From positions 1,116,001 through 1,180,000 of the forward strand of contig NZ_NEVS01000001.1 in the NCBI RefSeq assembly GCF_002261215.1: a DNA stretch of 64,000 bases. Direction: 5' to 3'. Of this stretch, positions 49,970 to 59,507 are shown piece by piece. This DNA comes from Bordetella genomosp. 11. Its GTDB lineage: Bacteria; Pseudomonadota; Gammaproteobacteria; Burkholderiales; Burkholderiaceae_B. The position numbers were made by a program, and so were the translations under genes. Under the pieces are notes generated by a model. It searched no databases, was not told the origin of the DNA, and saw only the letters and a list, made by a program, of their open reading frames with translations. Every line of letters begins with the position of its first letter. Positions within the stretch are counted from its first letter, which is position 1.

Positions 49970-50308
49970 ATGATTCGTCGCGCAGGCGTCGCCGCCCTCG
50001 TGCTGGCCTTGGTCGGTTGCTCGTCGACCAACGATCTATTGAAGAAGGATCCGGTATTTTTCGGCCATACGGCCAAGCCCCCGCAGGCTTACGCGCAATG
50101 CGTGGCCGACGGTTGGCGCGGCCAGGGCGAGCAGGTCAAGATAGTGGCGATCAGCAACGGCTACGACGTGGTCGACGAAAGCGCGATGGGCATCAGCTCG
50201 GTGCTGCGCGTCATCGAGTACGCCAGCGGCAAGGTGGAAGTCCGCATGTCGTCGCGTTCGTCCTATGGCGCGCAGGGGCTGGTGCAGACCGCCAACCTGT
50301 GCATGTAG
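49970..50308 (+). CDS. Small lipoprotein, unknown function
   Basis: 112 residues. The start is ATG 49970, with GGGAG a few bases upstream. The lipobox LALVGCSS puts Cys20 as the acylated residue after a short basic start. The rest includes VKIVAISNGYDVVDESAM and RMSSRSSYGAQGL with a closing cysteine, so possibly one disulfide. No family recognised. Confidence 0.7.
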   Translation: MIRRAGVAALVLALVGCSSTNDLLKKDPVFFGHTAKPPQAYAQCVADGWRGQGEQVKIVAISNGYDVVDESAMGISSVLRVIEYASGKVEVRMSSRSSYGAQGLVQTANLCM

Positions 50309-50312
50309 GCCG

Positions 50313-50639
50313 TCAAGGCCGCGCGGCCGCGTGCTCGCGGATGTCCTGGCCCGCGTCCGGCCGCGGCGTGCCGCCGGCCGTCGCCGTCAGGGCCGCGTAG
50401 TGGTCCTGCGCGGCCTGCAATGCCTGGGTCAGGTACTCGTACAGGCGCCGCTGTTCTTCCACGAAATCATCGAACTTGATCTGTGCGTGGGCATAGGACA
50501 GCCCGGTGTGCCGCAGGCTGCTGATGAAGGCGGCGCGGGAACGGCCCAGCAGCTGCCAGCCGCGGTCCGCCAGTGCAAGCTGCTTTTGTAGTTCCGTGAC
50601 GCGCGCGGCCGCGGCGCGCAATTCCTGTTCGGTAGCCAT
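50313..50639 (-). CDS. Small coiled-coil protein, unknown function
   Basis: 108 residues, almost all helical, with heptad-like stretches (RVTELQKQLALADRGWQLLG and FVEEQRRLYEYLTQALQ). No membrane helix or signal. It is tail-to-tail with the lipoprotein gene (four-base gap). I do not recognise the family. Confidence 0.55.
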   Translation of the reverse strand: MATEQELRAAAARVTELQKQLALADRGWQLLGRSRAAFISSLRHTGLSYAHAQIKFDDFVEEQRRLYEYLTQALQAAQDHYAALTATAGGTPRPDAGQDIREHAAARP

Positions 50640-50811
50640 GGGCGGCCGGTCGATGTTTCCGCAAAGCCGCTACGTTAGCGCACGCGGCAGCCTCGCATTC
50701 GGTGGAAATCGGGCCGAAACCCAGGTCGTTTCGGCAGCGCTTGCCTGTAGGCAAGCCGTGACTTGCCGCGTTCCCGGAATGAACCGGGCGGGCATGCCAG
50801 GCCGTTGGGAC

Positions 50812-51087
50812 TTAGCGGCGGGCAGAGGGGCGATAGCCCGTTCCGCTGGGGCGCGGCGCGGGGTTGGCGTCCTTGTGGCGGAAATTGATGCGGCCCTTGG
50901 TCAAATCGTAGGGCGACATTTCCAGCGTTACGCGATCGCCCGCCAGGATGCGGATGCGGTGCTTGCGCAGGCGGCCGGACGCATAGGCGCCGACTTCAAC
51001 GCCGTTGTCCAGCGTGACGCGGTAGCGCGCGTCGGGCAGCACTTCGTCGACGATGCCGTCGAGTTCAATCAGTTCTTCTTTCGCCAT
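50812..51087 (-). CDS. infA: Translation initiation factor IF-1, C-terminally extended
   Basis: 91 residues. The first 72 are a normal IF-1 OB fold ([48 protein letters not shown]). About 19 extra residues follow, rich in Pro, Ser and Arg. It stands alone and not in a ribosomal protein operon. Betaproteobacteria often carry two infA genes, and this looks like the solitary, longer one. GGAGA sits before the ATG. Confidence 0.92.
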   Translation of the reverse strand: MAKEELIELDGIVDEVLPDARYRVTLDNGVEVGAYASGRLRKHRIRILAGDRVTLEMSPYDLTKGRINFRHKDANPAPRPSGTGYRPSARR

Positions 51088-51551
51088 GGAAGTCTCCAGA
51101 AAAGGTAAACCGTCGCGCCATGCCGCCGCGCGGCAACGGGCACGCGGCCGGGACGGCCGGTCGGTCGCGTCCGGGGACGCGAATGATGGAAAGGCGAGGA
51201 CGCTGGCCGTCAGGGCGGCGAACCCGTCAAAACGGGTGCTTGGTCGCGGTCAGCCCATGCGGCGGGACCGGAAGAAGCGGGTGAGAGCGGCAGAACCGCC
51301 GGAATGCCGCGGAAATCGCGAAAGGCGATGTCCGTGCTATGGAAATACGTCACGCGATAAAGTTTAGTTCATTTTTACCCTGGTGTAAACCCGAATGTCG
51401 AGAAATCGGCGTGTGGCAGCCGGCGAGCAGCGGCTTCGGCGGCGTGCAATATGCCCGCGCGGCGCGCAAGGTCTTTATTTGCGGTGCTCCGGAATACGGG
51501 AGTATCCTGCGGCCTCGCCAACGGCGGCGCCATCCTGCCACGTCCGGCGTC
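51088..51551. other. Long intergenic stretch upstream of infA and DUF3311 genes
   Basis: 464 bases, divergent promoter region. Near 51374 lies TTTAC-six bases-GTAAA in an AT-rich patch, a possible operator. An open frame crosses the right half, but its codons and lack of ribosome site do not support a gene. Nothing else seen. Confidence 0.5.
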
Positions 51552-51785
51552 ATGTCCGATCGCGCGACAAAATCGAGAGACAACCTTCTTATAACGAGTC
51601 TAGGCATGTGGATTCTTCTATTGCTGCCGTTCATCGGCTTGCTATGGGTGCCGTTCTATAACCAGGCCCTGCCCGAGCTGTTCGGTTTCCCTTTCTTCTA
51701 TTGGTATCAGCTCCTGTGGGTGCCGATCACCGCGTTCCTGACGTGGATCGTCTACCGCAGCCAGCGTAAAGAAGGGGACGAATAA
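51552..51785 (+). CDS. DUF3311 small membrane protein
   Basis: 77 residues, two membrane helices (about 18-35 and 47-65), typical for DUF3311, a small partner found in front of sodium:solute symporters. The next gene begins on its last base, so the two are surely cotranscribed. Longer frames upstream have no support. Confidence 0.88.
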   Translation: MSDRATKSRDNLLITSLGMWILLLLPFIGLLWVPFYNQALPELFGFPFFYWYQLLWVPITAFLTWIVYRSQRKEGDE

Positions 51786-53278
51786 TGGACGGCCATATCA
51801 ATTGGACCGCCCTGGGCGTGTTCATTTTCTTTTTCGTGCTGGTGACCGTCATGGGCTTCGCGGCGTCGCGCTGGCAGCGCGGCGAGACGACGGCGCATCT
51901 GGATGAATGGGGCCTGGGCGGACGCCGCTTCGGTACCTGGATCACCTGGTTCCTGGTCGGCGGCGACTTCTATACCGCGTACACCGTCATTGCCGTGCCC
52001 GCGCTGGTCTACGCCGTGGGCGCCTACGGGTTTTTCGCGCTGCCGTACACCATTCTTGTCTATCCCATCGTATTCGCCATCATGCCGCGGCTGTGGCGGG
52101 TGGCGCAGAAGGCCGGACACGTCACCTCGGCCGATGTCGTCTATGCGCGCTTCCAGTCGCGCCCCCTGGAGCTGGCCATCGCCGTCACCGGCGTGCTGGC
52201 GACGATGCCCTACATCGCGCTGCAGCTGGTCGGCATGGAAGTGGTCATCAAGGCGCTGGGCCTGACCGGCGAACTGCCCCTGGCTGCCGCCTTCGTGATC
52301 CTGGCCCTGTATACCTATTCCGCCGGCCTGCGGGCGCCCGCGCTGATCGCCTTCGTCAAGGACCTGATGATCTATATCGTCGTCCTGGTGGCCATTGTGC
52401 TGGTGCCGGCCAAGCTGGGCGGTTACGCCGCGGTGTTCTCCTCCGCCGGCGCGGCGTTCGCCGCGAAAGGCGGTGCCACGGGACTGACGCTGAAGGCATC
52501 GCAATTTCTTCCGTATGCGACGCTGGCGCTGGGGTCCGCCCTCGCGGCCTTCATGTACCCGCACACCTTGACCGGTATCTTCGCCGCCAAGAGCGCCGAC
52601 ACCATCCGCAAGAACGCGATCTTCCTGCCGGCCTATACGCTGCTGCTGGGCCTGATCGCCATGCTGGGATACATGGCCTACGCCGCCAACCTGCATCCGC
52701 AGACGCCCAATGACGTGGTGCCGGCGCTGTTCAATTCGCTGTTCCCCAGCTGGTTCGCGGGCTTTGCCTTCGCCGCCATCGCCATCGGTGCCCTGGTGCC
52801 CGCGGCCGTGATGTCGATCGGCGCGGCCAACCTGTTCACGCGCAACTTCTGGAAGGCCTATGTGAACCCGTCGGTGACGCCGGCGGGCGAAGCCAAGGTG
52901 GCCAAGATCGTTTCGCTCGTCGTCAAGGTGGGCGCGCTGGTCTTCATCCTGTTCGTGCCCACGCAGTTCGCGCTGGACCTGCAACTGCTGGGCGGCGTGT
53001 GGATCCTGCAGACTTTCCCCGCCGTGGTGTTCGGGCTGTTCTTCGGCTGGTTCCGCGGCGGTCCGCTGCTGCTGGGCTGGCTCGTGGGCCTGGCCACCGG
53101 CACCACGCTGGCGTACATGGACGGCATCAAGCCCGTGCACGCCTTCGTGGTGGGTGGCGACACCTATGGCATCTATACCGGCCTGGCGGCTCTGGCCGTG
53201 AACATCATCGTCGCGGTCGTCGCGCAGCTTGTGATGGGCATGGTGTCAGGCCCGCAGGGCGCGCGCCGGAGCGCCTGA
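51785..53278 (+). CDS. Sodium:solute symporter, monocarboxylate type (MctP-like)
   Basis: 497 residues, about 13 membrane helices. SSS-family stretches are visible: RRFGTWITWFLVGGDFYTAYTVI, YPIVFAIMPRLW, and the RAPALIAFVKDLMIYIV helix. The DUF3311 partner suggests the MctP/YidK-like group that takes up lactate, pyruvate or similar acids, but the substrate is not certain. The 3' end overlaps the acyltransferase gene on the other strand by 33 bases. Confidence 0.88.
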   Translation: MDGHINWTALGVFIFFFVLVTVMGFAASRWQRGETTAHLDEWGLGGRRFGTWITWFLVGGDFYTAYTVIAVPALVYAVGAYGFFALPYTILVYPIVFAIMPRLWRVAQKAGHVTSADVVYARFQSRPLELAIAVTGVLATMPYIALQLVGMEVVIKALGLTGELPLAAAFVILALYTYSAGLRAPALIAFVKDLMIYIVVLVAIVLVPAKLGGYAAVFSSAGAAFAAKGGATGLTLKASQFLPYATLALGSALAAFMYPHTLTGIFAAKSADTIRKNAIFLPAYTLLLGLIAMLGYMAYAANLHPQTPNDVVPALFNSLFPSWFAGFAFAAIAIGALVPAAVMSIGAANLFTRNFWKAYVNPSVTPAGEAKVAKIVSLVVKVGALVFILFVPTQFALDLQLLGGVWILQTFPAVVFGLFFGWFRGGPLLLGWLVGLATGTTLAYMDGIKPVHAFVVGGDTYGIYTGLAALAVNIIVAVVAQLVMGMVSGPQGARRSA

Positions 53279-54340
53279 CCGATCGCCCGACTTGACGCGC
53301 TCGCGGATTTTATCGACCTTGCTATCGATCATGCTCCACAGCAATGCGGCCAGCAGCAGCGATAGCAGCACATTCAGGGTCGAGATCGCCAGCGCGTCGG
53401 TCAGGCCGATCCAGCCGGCGGCCTGATGCACCAGCAGGATCGCCACGGAATGCGAGATATAGATCGGGTAGCTGAGCTGCCCGATTTTTTTATCCAGGCG
53501 ATGGCGTGCCTGATGGATAAAGGTCAGCGGCAGGATGCCGGCGAAAGCCGCCAGTGCCAGCGCGTCGCGCAGGTTGTGGTTGATCGGCACGGAAAAGTGG
53601 AACAGCGTGTAGATGACGAATAGGCCGGTGGCCAGTTCCGGCAGGTAGCGGAAGCGCTCGCTCAGCCGCTGCCACATCGGCAGCAGCAGCCGGTGCGACA
53701 GCGCGCCGGACAGGAACAACGCCAGTTCCAGCGGGAAGAAACGGTAGGTCCATGGGTCCGACTGCGCCACGCCGGCGAGCAGCAGTACCGCGCGCAATGC
53801 CAGCGATGCCACGAACAGCAGCACGACGCGGCGCATCGAGCGCAGGACGAACGGGGCGATGAGATAGAAGCTGAGTTCCACGCCCAGCGTCCACGCCTGC
53901 GGCACGAGCAGGCCCTGGTACAGCGGCACGTCGCTGTCGGCGTAGCTGCCGGTCAGGACCAGCGAGCCACCCTTGATGCCGAAGAACATCAGCCAGTCCT
54001 GGCCGACGATGAATAGATTGGACAGCATCAGGAACAGGTCCGCGCTGTTGGGGCTGCGCCGATAGACATCGAGGAATTCGGGATTGGCAACCCAATTCAA
54101 TGCCAGGGCCACCGCCGCGACGGCGAGATAGGTCGGAAACAGCCGCAGCAGGCGGTTCTCGTAAAAGCGCCCCGTGCTGCGATAGGCCTCGTTGGTGTTC
54201 AGGATATAGGAAATCAGGAACCCCGAGATTACATAGAACAGCTGCACCGCAAGCCGTCCTCCCACCAGCATATTGCCGCCATTGAAAGGGGAATGGTCCA
54301 GTACCACCGATAGCGCGAATAACGTCCTGAGCAAACCCAT
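53246..54340 (-). CDS. Acyltransferase 3 family membrane protein
   Basis: 364 residues, about ten membrane helices. The start GLLRTLFALSVVLDHSPF carries the conserved R and H of this family (OatA/NodX/WbbJ-type), then a V...QLFYVISGFLISY motif. Such proteins transfer acetyl or other acyl groups to cell-surface sugars. The acceptor is not known. It lies alone, between the symporter and the phn operon. Confidence 0.88.
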   Translation of the reverse strand: MGLLRTLFALSVVLDHSPFNGGNMLVGGRLAVQLFYVISGFLISYILNTNEAYRSTGRFYENRLLRLFPTYLAVAAVALALNWVANPEFLDVYRRSPNSADLFLMLSNLFIVGQDWLMFFGIKGGSLVLTGSYADSDVPLYQGLLVPQAWTLGVELSFYLIAPFVLRSMRRVVLLFVASLALRAVLLLAGVAQSDPWTYRFFPLELALFLSGALSHRLLLPMWQRLSERFRYLPELATGLFVIYTLFHFSVPINHNLRDALALAAFAGILPLTFIHQARHRLDKKIGQLSYPIYISHSVAILLVHQAAGWIGLTDALAISTLNVLLSLLLAALLWSMIDSKVDKIRERVKSGDRSGAPARALRA

Positions 54341-54763
54341 GGGCGACCTCCCGTGCCCCTACACACGCCCCGATTCTGCGCGTCCGCCGCAGGGTCGCGC
54401 GTCATCCATAAGCAGCGCAGTTGTCCCATATGCTTTGGGCGCAACGGAGGCGCATGCGGCATCGCGCCATGCTCATGCGTAAGTCCGCGTAGTGGCGGCG
54501 GAATGTCGTGGATAGGGCGTTTTTAGCGGCCGAAGCCGCGGAGAAATCGCTTGTGCGCGTGTCGGGCCGCCACGCGCGAGATGCGCGGGCCGCTCCTGCG
54601 GCCGGACTAATTCGGCCGCAATGCAGCAACGGCTTTCTTTTCATTTTGATGACGAACACACACGCCGTCACTAAATCCTGGCTGAATGTCTCATGACATG
54701 GTCATGAGCCTGTCATCGGCTCTGCCCAGACTACTCGCATCTTCCGAATGCGAGATCCATGCG
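54341..54763. promoter_or_regulatory. Intergenic region upstream of phnC
   Basis: 423 bases without a gene. It holds a perfect hairpin TGCGGCCG/CGGCCGCA (54597-54620) and, close to phnC, the inverted repeat CTCATGAC-ATG-GTCATGAG (54690-54708) that overlaps possible PhoB half-sites. Confidence 0.55.
54688..54716 (+). promoter_or_regulatory. Possible PhoB half-sites upstream of phnC
   Basis: Three 7-base blocks spaced 11 bases apart, GTCTCAT, TGGTCAT and CTGTCAT, match the CTGTCAT repeat of the Pho box with five, five and seven of seven bases. They lie 48-76 bases before the phnC ATG. The same bases form an 8-3-8 inverted repeat, so a dimeric repressor is an alternative reading. Confidence 0.4.
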
Positions 54764-55606
54764 ATGAGTTATGCAATCGATGTGCGCGACGTCAGCAAGT
54801 CCTTCCGCGCCGGCCAGAAAGCCCTGGACGGAGTCAGCCTGCAGGTGCGCGACGGTGAGATGGTGGCCTTGCTGGGCGCGTCCGGTTCCGGCAAGTCCAC
54901 GCTGTTGCGTCACCTGGCCGGGTTCGTCGCGGCCGATGGCGGCGCCGGCGAGATCCGCGTCAACGGCGACCTGATCCAGCGCAACGGCCGCATCAGCCGC
55001 GACGTGCGGCGCGCGCGTGCCCGCATCGGCTTCGTCTTCCAGCAATTCAACCTGGTGGGCCGCCTGCCGGTCATTACCAACGTGCTGGCCGGCATGCTGC
55101 CGCGCGTGCCGCTGTATCGCAGCCTGCTGCGCTGGTTCCTGCGCGGCGAGATCCAGGTGGGCCTGGACGCCCTGGCGCAGGTCGGCATCGAAAGCCACGC
55201 CTTTCAGCGTGCGTCCAATTTGTCCGGCGGCCAGCAGCAGCGCGCGGCCATCGCGCGTACCCTGGTGCAGAACGCCCGTACCATCCTGGCCGACGAACCG
55301 ATCGCCTCGCTGGACCCCGAATCGTCGCGCCGCGTGATGGATACGCTGGCGCAAATCAATCGCACGCGCGGCGTCGCCGTCGTGGTGTCGCTGCATCAGG
55401 TCGATGTGGCCATGCGTTATTGCCCGCGTGTCGTTGCCCTGCGCCATGGCAAGGTCGTCTACGACGGCCCCTCATCCAAATTGACCGCCGAAATGCTGCA
55501 GGACCTGTATGGCGCCGAGCTGGGCGAATTGATGCCCGCGGCGGCGCCGGCCGCCGCCGATGCACCGCAGTCCCCGATGGGCCGTCCGCAGCTGGCGGCG
55601 GCCTGA
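54764..55606 (+). CDS. phnC: Phosphonate ABC transporter ATP-binding protein PhnC
   Basis: 280 residues. Walker [11 protein letters not shown], signature LSGGQQQR and Walker B ILADEP are complete; [17 protein letters not shown] and [11 protein letters not shown] are typical of PhnC. It powers uptake of phosphonates through PhnE. ATG 54764 is chosen by homology; an upstream frame from 54686 would cover the regulatory repeat. It leads a phnC-phnD-phnE-HD oxygenase operon. Confidence 0.92.
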   Translation: MSYAIDVRDVSKSFRAGQKALDGVSLQVRDGEMVALLGASGSGKSTLLRHLAGFVAADGGAGEIRVNGDLIQRNGRISRDVRRARARIGFVFQQFNLVGRLPVITNVLAGMLPRVPLYRSLLRWFLRGEIQVGLDALAQVGIESHAFQRASNLSGGQQQRAAIARTLVQNARTILADEPIASLDPESSRRVMDTLAQINRTRGVAVVVSLHQVDVAMRYCPRVVALRHGKVVYDGPSSKLTAEMLQDLYGAELGELMPAAAPAAADAPQSPMGRPQLAAA

Positions 55607-55648
55607 TTTCTGTTTTCACTTTCCACCGCAAGACACGGAGTTACCCTC

Positions 55649-56644
55649 ATGCTTCGCAGAACTTTTTGCGCCCTCATCGCCACGGCGGCCATTTCCGCGC
55701 CGGCGTTCGCCCAGGACGTGAAGACCTTGAACTTCGGCATTATCTCGACGGAATCGTCGAGCAATCTGCGCAGCGCATGGCAGCCCGTCATCGACGATCT
55801 GAGCAAGGTCCTCGGTGTCCCGGTCCAGCCTTTTTTCGCATCCGACTATGCCGGCATCATCGAGGGCATGCGCTTTAACAAAGTGCAGATGGCATGGTAT
55901 GGCAACCTGTCCGCCATCGAAGCCGTGGACCGCTCGCAGGGCGAAGTTTTCGCCCACGTGATCGATAAGGACGGCAATCCCGGCTACTGGTCGGTGCTGG
56001 TGACGGCCAAGGACGGCAAGGTCAAGTCGCTGGACGATGTGCTGAAGAACGGCAAGACGCTGAGCTACGGCGCGGGCGATCCCAATTCGACCTCCGGCAC
56101 CGCCGTTCCCGGGTACTACCTGTGGGGCGCCAACAAGATCGATCCCAAGTCCTTCTTCAAGAACTTCCGCATCGCCAACCACGAAACCAATCTGCTGTCG
56201 GCGATGAATGGCCAGGTCGATGTGGCCATCACCAATACGGAAGCCCTGGAGCGCTACAAGGTCAACACCGGCAAATCGCCGGAAGACAAGATCAGTATCC
56301 TCTGGAAGTCGCCCTTGATCCCGGCCGATCCGCTGGTGTGGCGCGCCGACCTGCCCGCGGCCCTGAAACAGAAGATCCAGGGGTTCTTCGTGAATTACGG
56401 ACAGAAGGGTCCCGACGCGGCGCAGGAGCTCGAAAAGCTGAAGAAGCTGGGCTACAAGGGCTTCGTCGTTTCCGACAATACGCAGCTGCTGCCGATCCGC
56501 CAGATCAACCTGGCCGGCCAGCGCGCCAAGGTCGAAAGCGATACGACCCTGAGCGCGCAAGCCAAGCAGCAGAAGCTGGCGGAAATCGACGGCAAGCTGG
56601 CCGACCTGGCCGAGCAGGCCGCCTCCGTCAAGTCGCAGCAGTAA
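55649..56644 (+). CDS. phnD: Phosphonate-binding periplasmic protein PhnD
   Basis: 331 residues with signal peptide (MLRRTFCALIATAAISAPAFA). Then LNFGIISTESSSNLRSAWQPVIDDL, typical of PhnD-type receptors that bind 2-aminoethylphosphonate and similar compounds. An SYGAGDPNSTSGTAVPG stretch corresponds to the phosphonate-binding loop. Exported to the periplasm; delivers ligand to PhnE. Lies 42 bases after phnC. Confidence 0.92.
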   Translation: MLRRTFCALIATAAISAPAFAQDVKTLNFGIISTESSSNLRSAWQPVIDDLSKVLGVPVQPFFASDYAGIIEGMRFNKVQMAWYGNLSAIEAVDRSQGEVFAHVIDKDGNPGYWSVLVTAKDGKVKSLDDVLKNGKTLSYGAGDPNSTSGTAVPGYYLWGANKIDPKSFFKNFRIANHETNLLSAMNGQVDVAITNTEALERYKVNTGKSPEDKISILWKSPLIPADPLVWRADLPAALKQKIQGFFVNYGQKGPDAAQELEKLKKLGYKGFVVSDNTQLLPIRQINLAGQRAKVESDTTLSAQAKQQKLAEIDGKLADLAEQAASVKSQQ

Positions 56645-56676
56645 GCGACGTCGCAGCGAACAGGTAAAGAGATCCC

Positions 56677-57474
56677 ATGAGTGCCACCTTGTCTCCGGCG
56701 CGGCCCGCGCCTCAATCGCCCAGGGGCTCGCTGCCCACCATGCTGGCATGGGCGATCATCATCGCCCTGCTGGCCGCGTCGTGGCAGGGGGCCGACATGC
56801 GCCCGCTGGACCTGTTCCGCGATTCCGGGAACATGTCGCAGTTCCTGCAGGATTTCTTTCCGCCGAACTTCCGCGATTGGCGCATGTATCTGGAAGAGAT
56901 GCTGGTCACCGTGCAGATCGCCATCTGGGGTACTTTCCTGGCGGTAGTGCTGGCGGTGCCCATGAGCCTGCTGTGCTCTTCCAACATCGTGCCGGCGTGG
57001 GTGCACCAGCCCGTGCGCCGGCTGATGGACGCCTGCCGCGCCATCAACGAGATGGTGTTCGCCATGCTGTTCATCGTGGCCGTGGGCCTGGGGCCGTTCG
57101 CCGGGGTGCTGGCCCTGTGGGTACACACCCTGGGCGTGCTGGCCAAGCTGTTCTCCGAGGCGGTGGAGGCCATCGATCCGCGGCCGGTCGAAGGCGTGCG
57201 GGCCACCGGCGCGGGCGCAATCGAAGAGATCGTCTTCGGTGTCATCCCGCAGGTCCTGCCGTTGTGGATTTCCTATTCCTTGTACCGCTTCGAATCCAAC
57301 GTGCGCTCGGCGTCGGTGGTGGGCATCGTGGGCGCGGGCGGCATCGGGATGGTGTTGTGGGAAATCATCCGCAGCTTCCAGTACGGCCAGACCTGCGCGG
57401 TGATGATCATCATCATCCTGTTCGTGACCGCCATCGACGTGCTGTCCTCGCGCATCCGAAAAATCTTTATCTGA
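56677..57474 (+). CDS. phnE: Phosphonate ABC transporter permease PhnE
   Basis: 265 residues, about five or six membrane helices. The EAA loop is seen in [33 protein letters not shown] (about residues 165-197, key G in GAG), where PhnC docks. It lies 32 bases after phnD. The stop TGA overlaps the next ATG (TGATG). Confidence 0.93.
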   Translation: MSATLSPARPAPQSPRGSLPTMLAWAIIIALLAASWQGADMRPLDLFRDSGNMSQFLQDFFPPNFRDWRMYLEEMLVTVQIAIWGTFLAVVLAVPMSLLCSSNIVPAWVHQPVRRLMDACRAINEMVFAMLFIVAVGLGPFAGVLALWVHTLGVLAKLFSEAVEAIDPRPVEGVRATGAGAIEEIVFGVIPQVLPLWISYSLYRFESNVRSASVVGIVGAGGIGMVLWEIIRSFQYGQTCAVMIIIILFVTAIDVLSSRIRKIFI

Positions 57475-58022
57475 TGGCCGCCATCATGTCCGAAGCCCTG
57501 ACCCTGTCGCGCGTCGAAAGCCTGTTTTCGGGCTACGGCAGCGCCTATTACGGCCGCGAGGCCGTCACCCAGACCGAACACGCGCTGCAATGCGCGGCGC
57601 TGGCCGAACAGGCCGGCGAGTCGACGGCCACCATCGTCGCCAGCCTGCTGCACGACATCGGCCACCTGCTGATGGCCGAAAGCGCGCTGGAGGACAAGCG
57701 CCATCAGGACATCGGCGCGCGCGCGCTGCTGGGCCTGGTCGGCGAAAGCGTGGTCGCGCCCGTGCGGCTGCATGTACCCGCCAAGCGCTATCTGTGCGCC
57801 GTGGACGCGGGCTACTGGGACACGCTGTCCCAGGCTTCGAAGGATACGCTGGTGCTGCAGGGCGGCCCCTTCACGCCGGAAGAAGCCCAGGCCTTCGAAC
57901 GCCTGCCGTATTTCGCCGAAGCCGTGCGCCTGCGCAAGTACGACGACCTGGCCAAGGTGGCGGGGGCGGCCACGCCCCCGCTGCGGCATTACCTGGATCT
58001 GCTGGAAACCGTCGCCGCCTGA
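57474..58022 (+). CDS. PhnZ-like HD-domain phosphonate oxygenase
   Basis: 182 residues. The HD-domain pattern is H36, H60-D61, H77 and probably H100 with an Asp near 157, fit for a two-iron site. Tyr26 and Glu29 sit just before the first His, as I recall for PhnZ. Members associated with phosphonate operons split hydroxylated 2-aminoethylphosphonate into glycine and phosphate. The ATG overlaps the phnE stop, so it is firmly tied to phosphonate uptake. No PhnY-type hydroxylase is in the window. An alternative start is the nearby ATG at 57486. Confidence 0.8.
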   Translation: MAAIMSEALTLSRVESLFSGYGSAYYGREAVTQTEHALQCAALAEQAGESTATIVASLLHDIGHLLMAESALEDKRHQDIGARALLGLVGESVVAPVRLHVPAKRYLCAVDAGYWDTLSQASKDTLVLQGGPFTPEEAQAFERLPYFAEAVRLRKYDDLAKVAGAATPPLRHYLDLLETVAA

Positions 58023-58035
58023 GGCCGCGGCCCGG

Positions 58036-59151
58036 TCAGTTCATTTTGATGTTCAGCGACGTGATGATGCCGTGCCACTTCTCGGTATCGTCGCGTACCT
58101 GCTGCTGGAACTTCTGCTGGGTCCAGGTATCGACCGCCAGTCCTTGCTCCAGCATCTTCTTCTGCGTATCCGGGTCTTTCAGCGCCTGATTGATCGCGTC
58201 GTGCAGCTTGGCGACGACGGCCGGCGGCGTGCCGGCACGCACGAAAACCCCGTACCAGGGCTCGTAGTCGAATCCCTTGACGCCGGCTTCCTGCATCGTC
58301 GGCAGGTCCGGCAGCGAGGCCGCGCGCCGGGCACCGGAGGTGGCCAGCGGCCGGACCTGGCCGCTGCGGATATAGGGCAGCACCGCCGGGATGGTCAGCA
58401 GCATGGCTTCGATGCGGCCGGAGATCAAATCCGTGATGGCGGGGCCCGATCCCTTGTAGGGTATGTGGGTCAGCTTCAGGTCCTCCTTGGATTGCAGCCA
58501 CGCCATGGGCAGATGTCCCGCGCTGCCGACGCCGCCCGAGCCGTAGTTGACCGCGCCGGGATGGGCGCGGGCGTAGTCGAGGAATTCCTTGATGTTGTGG
58601 ACCGGCATGGAGTTGGTTACCACCAGCACATTGGGCGTCTGGCCTACGTAGGCGACCGGCGTGATGTCCTTCTGCGGCTGGTAGCTCAAGTGCGGATACA
58701 GCGTCGCGTTGAAAGCGAAGCCGATGTGTTCCAGCATGATCGTGTAGCCGTCGGGATTCGATCGCGCCAGCATGGTGCCGGCAATCGTCCCGCCCGCGCC
58801 GCCACGGTTATCGGCCACGACGGTCTGCCCCAGGATGCGGCCGAGCCTGTCGCCCAGGATACGGCCGATGATGTCGGTCGTGCCGCCGGGCGCGTAGGGG
58901 ATCAGCAAGGTCAGCGGCTTGGCGGGCCAGTCATCCTGCGCGCGTGCCGGCGCAGGCACTGCCAGCGCGGCGCACACCGTTGCCGCCAGGGCGGCCAGCC
59001 ATCCACGCGAGACGCCGGGACGGCGCGTCCTCATGCCGGGCGACGAGGCTGTCGCCCCTTTATGCCGCCGGGCCGGCCGCCAGGCCGAGAAAAAAACCGT
59101 TGCCGCGCGGTCCGGTGTCGCCTCGCCGCCCTTCTTATGGTTGTCCTGCAT
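58036..59151 (-). CDS. Bug-family tripartite tricarboxylate transporter substrate-binding protein
   Basis: 371 residues if it begins at ATG 59151, which has GGAGG five bases upstream; the signal peptide hydrophobic core then lies at about residues 48-70 (cleavage after ARA), and ATG 59034 would give a more usual signal length but has no ribosome site. The mature protein has WPAKPLTLLIPYAPGGTTDIIGR and the VVADNRGGAGG motif of the Bug (TctC) family, which bind small carboxylates in the periplasm. There are no TctA/B genes next to it. Bug proteins are very numerous in Bordetella. Confidence 0.9.
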   Translation of the reverse strand: MQDNHKKGGEATPDRAATVFFSAWRPARRHKGATASSPGMRTRRPGVSRGWLAALAATVCAALAVPAPARAQDDWPAKPLTLLIPYAPGGTTDIIGRILGDRLGRILGQTVVADNRGGAGGTIAGTMLARSNPDGYTIMLEHIGFAFNATLYPHLSYQPQKDITPVAYVGQTPNVLVVTNSMPVHNIKEFLDYARAHPGAVNYGSGGVGSAGHLPMAWLQSKEDLKLTHIPYKGSGPAITDLISGRIEAMLLTIPAVLPYIRSGQVRPLATSGARRAASLPDLPTMQEAGVKGFDYEPWYGVFVRAGTPPAVVAKLHDAINQALKDPDTQKKMLEQGLAVDTWTQQKFQQQVRDDTEKWHGIITSLNIKMN

Positions 59152-59507
59152 CGCTGCCTCCGTTGATGCGCGTTGTCTCCGTGCGGTTCCGCTGTTGCGG
59201 CGGAACGCCGTACTGCGCCGCGGCTGCCCGCGAGGGCAGGCCGCGTCTCCTGTGGTACGCGCGGGGGGCGCGCGTCGTTTGTTATGGTTGTCGTAACTAC
59301 AACTACTATTTTGCGGATTGTGATACGCGAATGCGTGGCGCGTCAATCGGGCAAAAACACATAGTCATATCGGGGCCGGGTTTGCCGCAGCGCAATAATC
59401 GCGGAGCGACCGTTGCAGCTGGGGGATTATCGTAGTAGTGTACGCAACAACCATTATTCGGGTGCGTATTCCGTTGCGCGTTCCCGGTATTTCCCTGGCG
59501 AGGTCGC
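59152..59507. promoter_or_regulatory. Divergent promoter region of the catabolic cluster
   Basis: 356 bases between the Bug gene (leftward) and the enolase-superfamily gene (rightward). AT-rich patches around 59283-59330 and 59440-59462 are likely promoter zones. GTTGT-seven bases-ACAAC (about 59287-59303) is a possible dimeric operator. I see no regulator gene. Confidence 0.45.
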
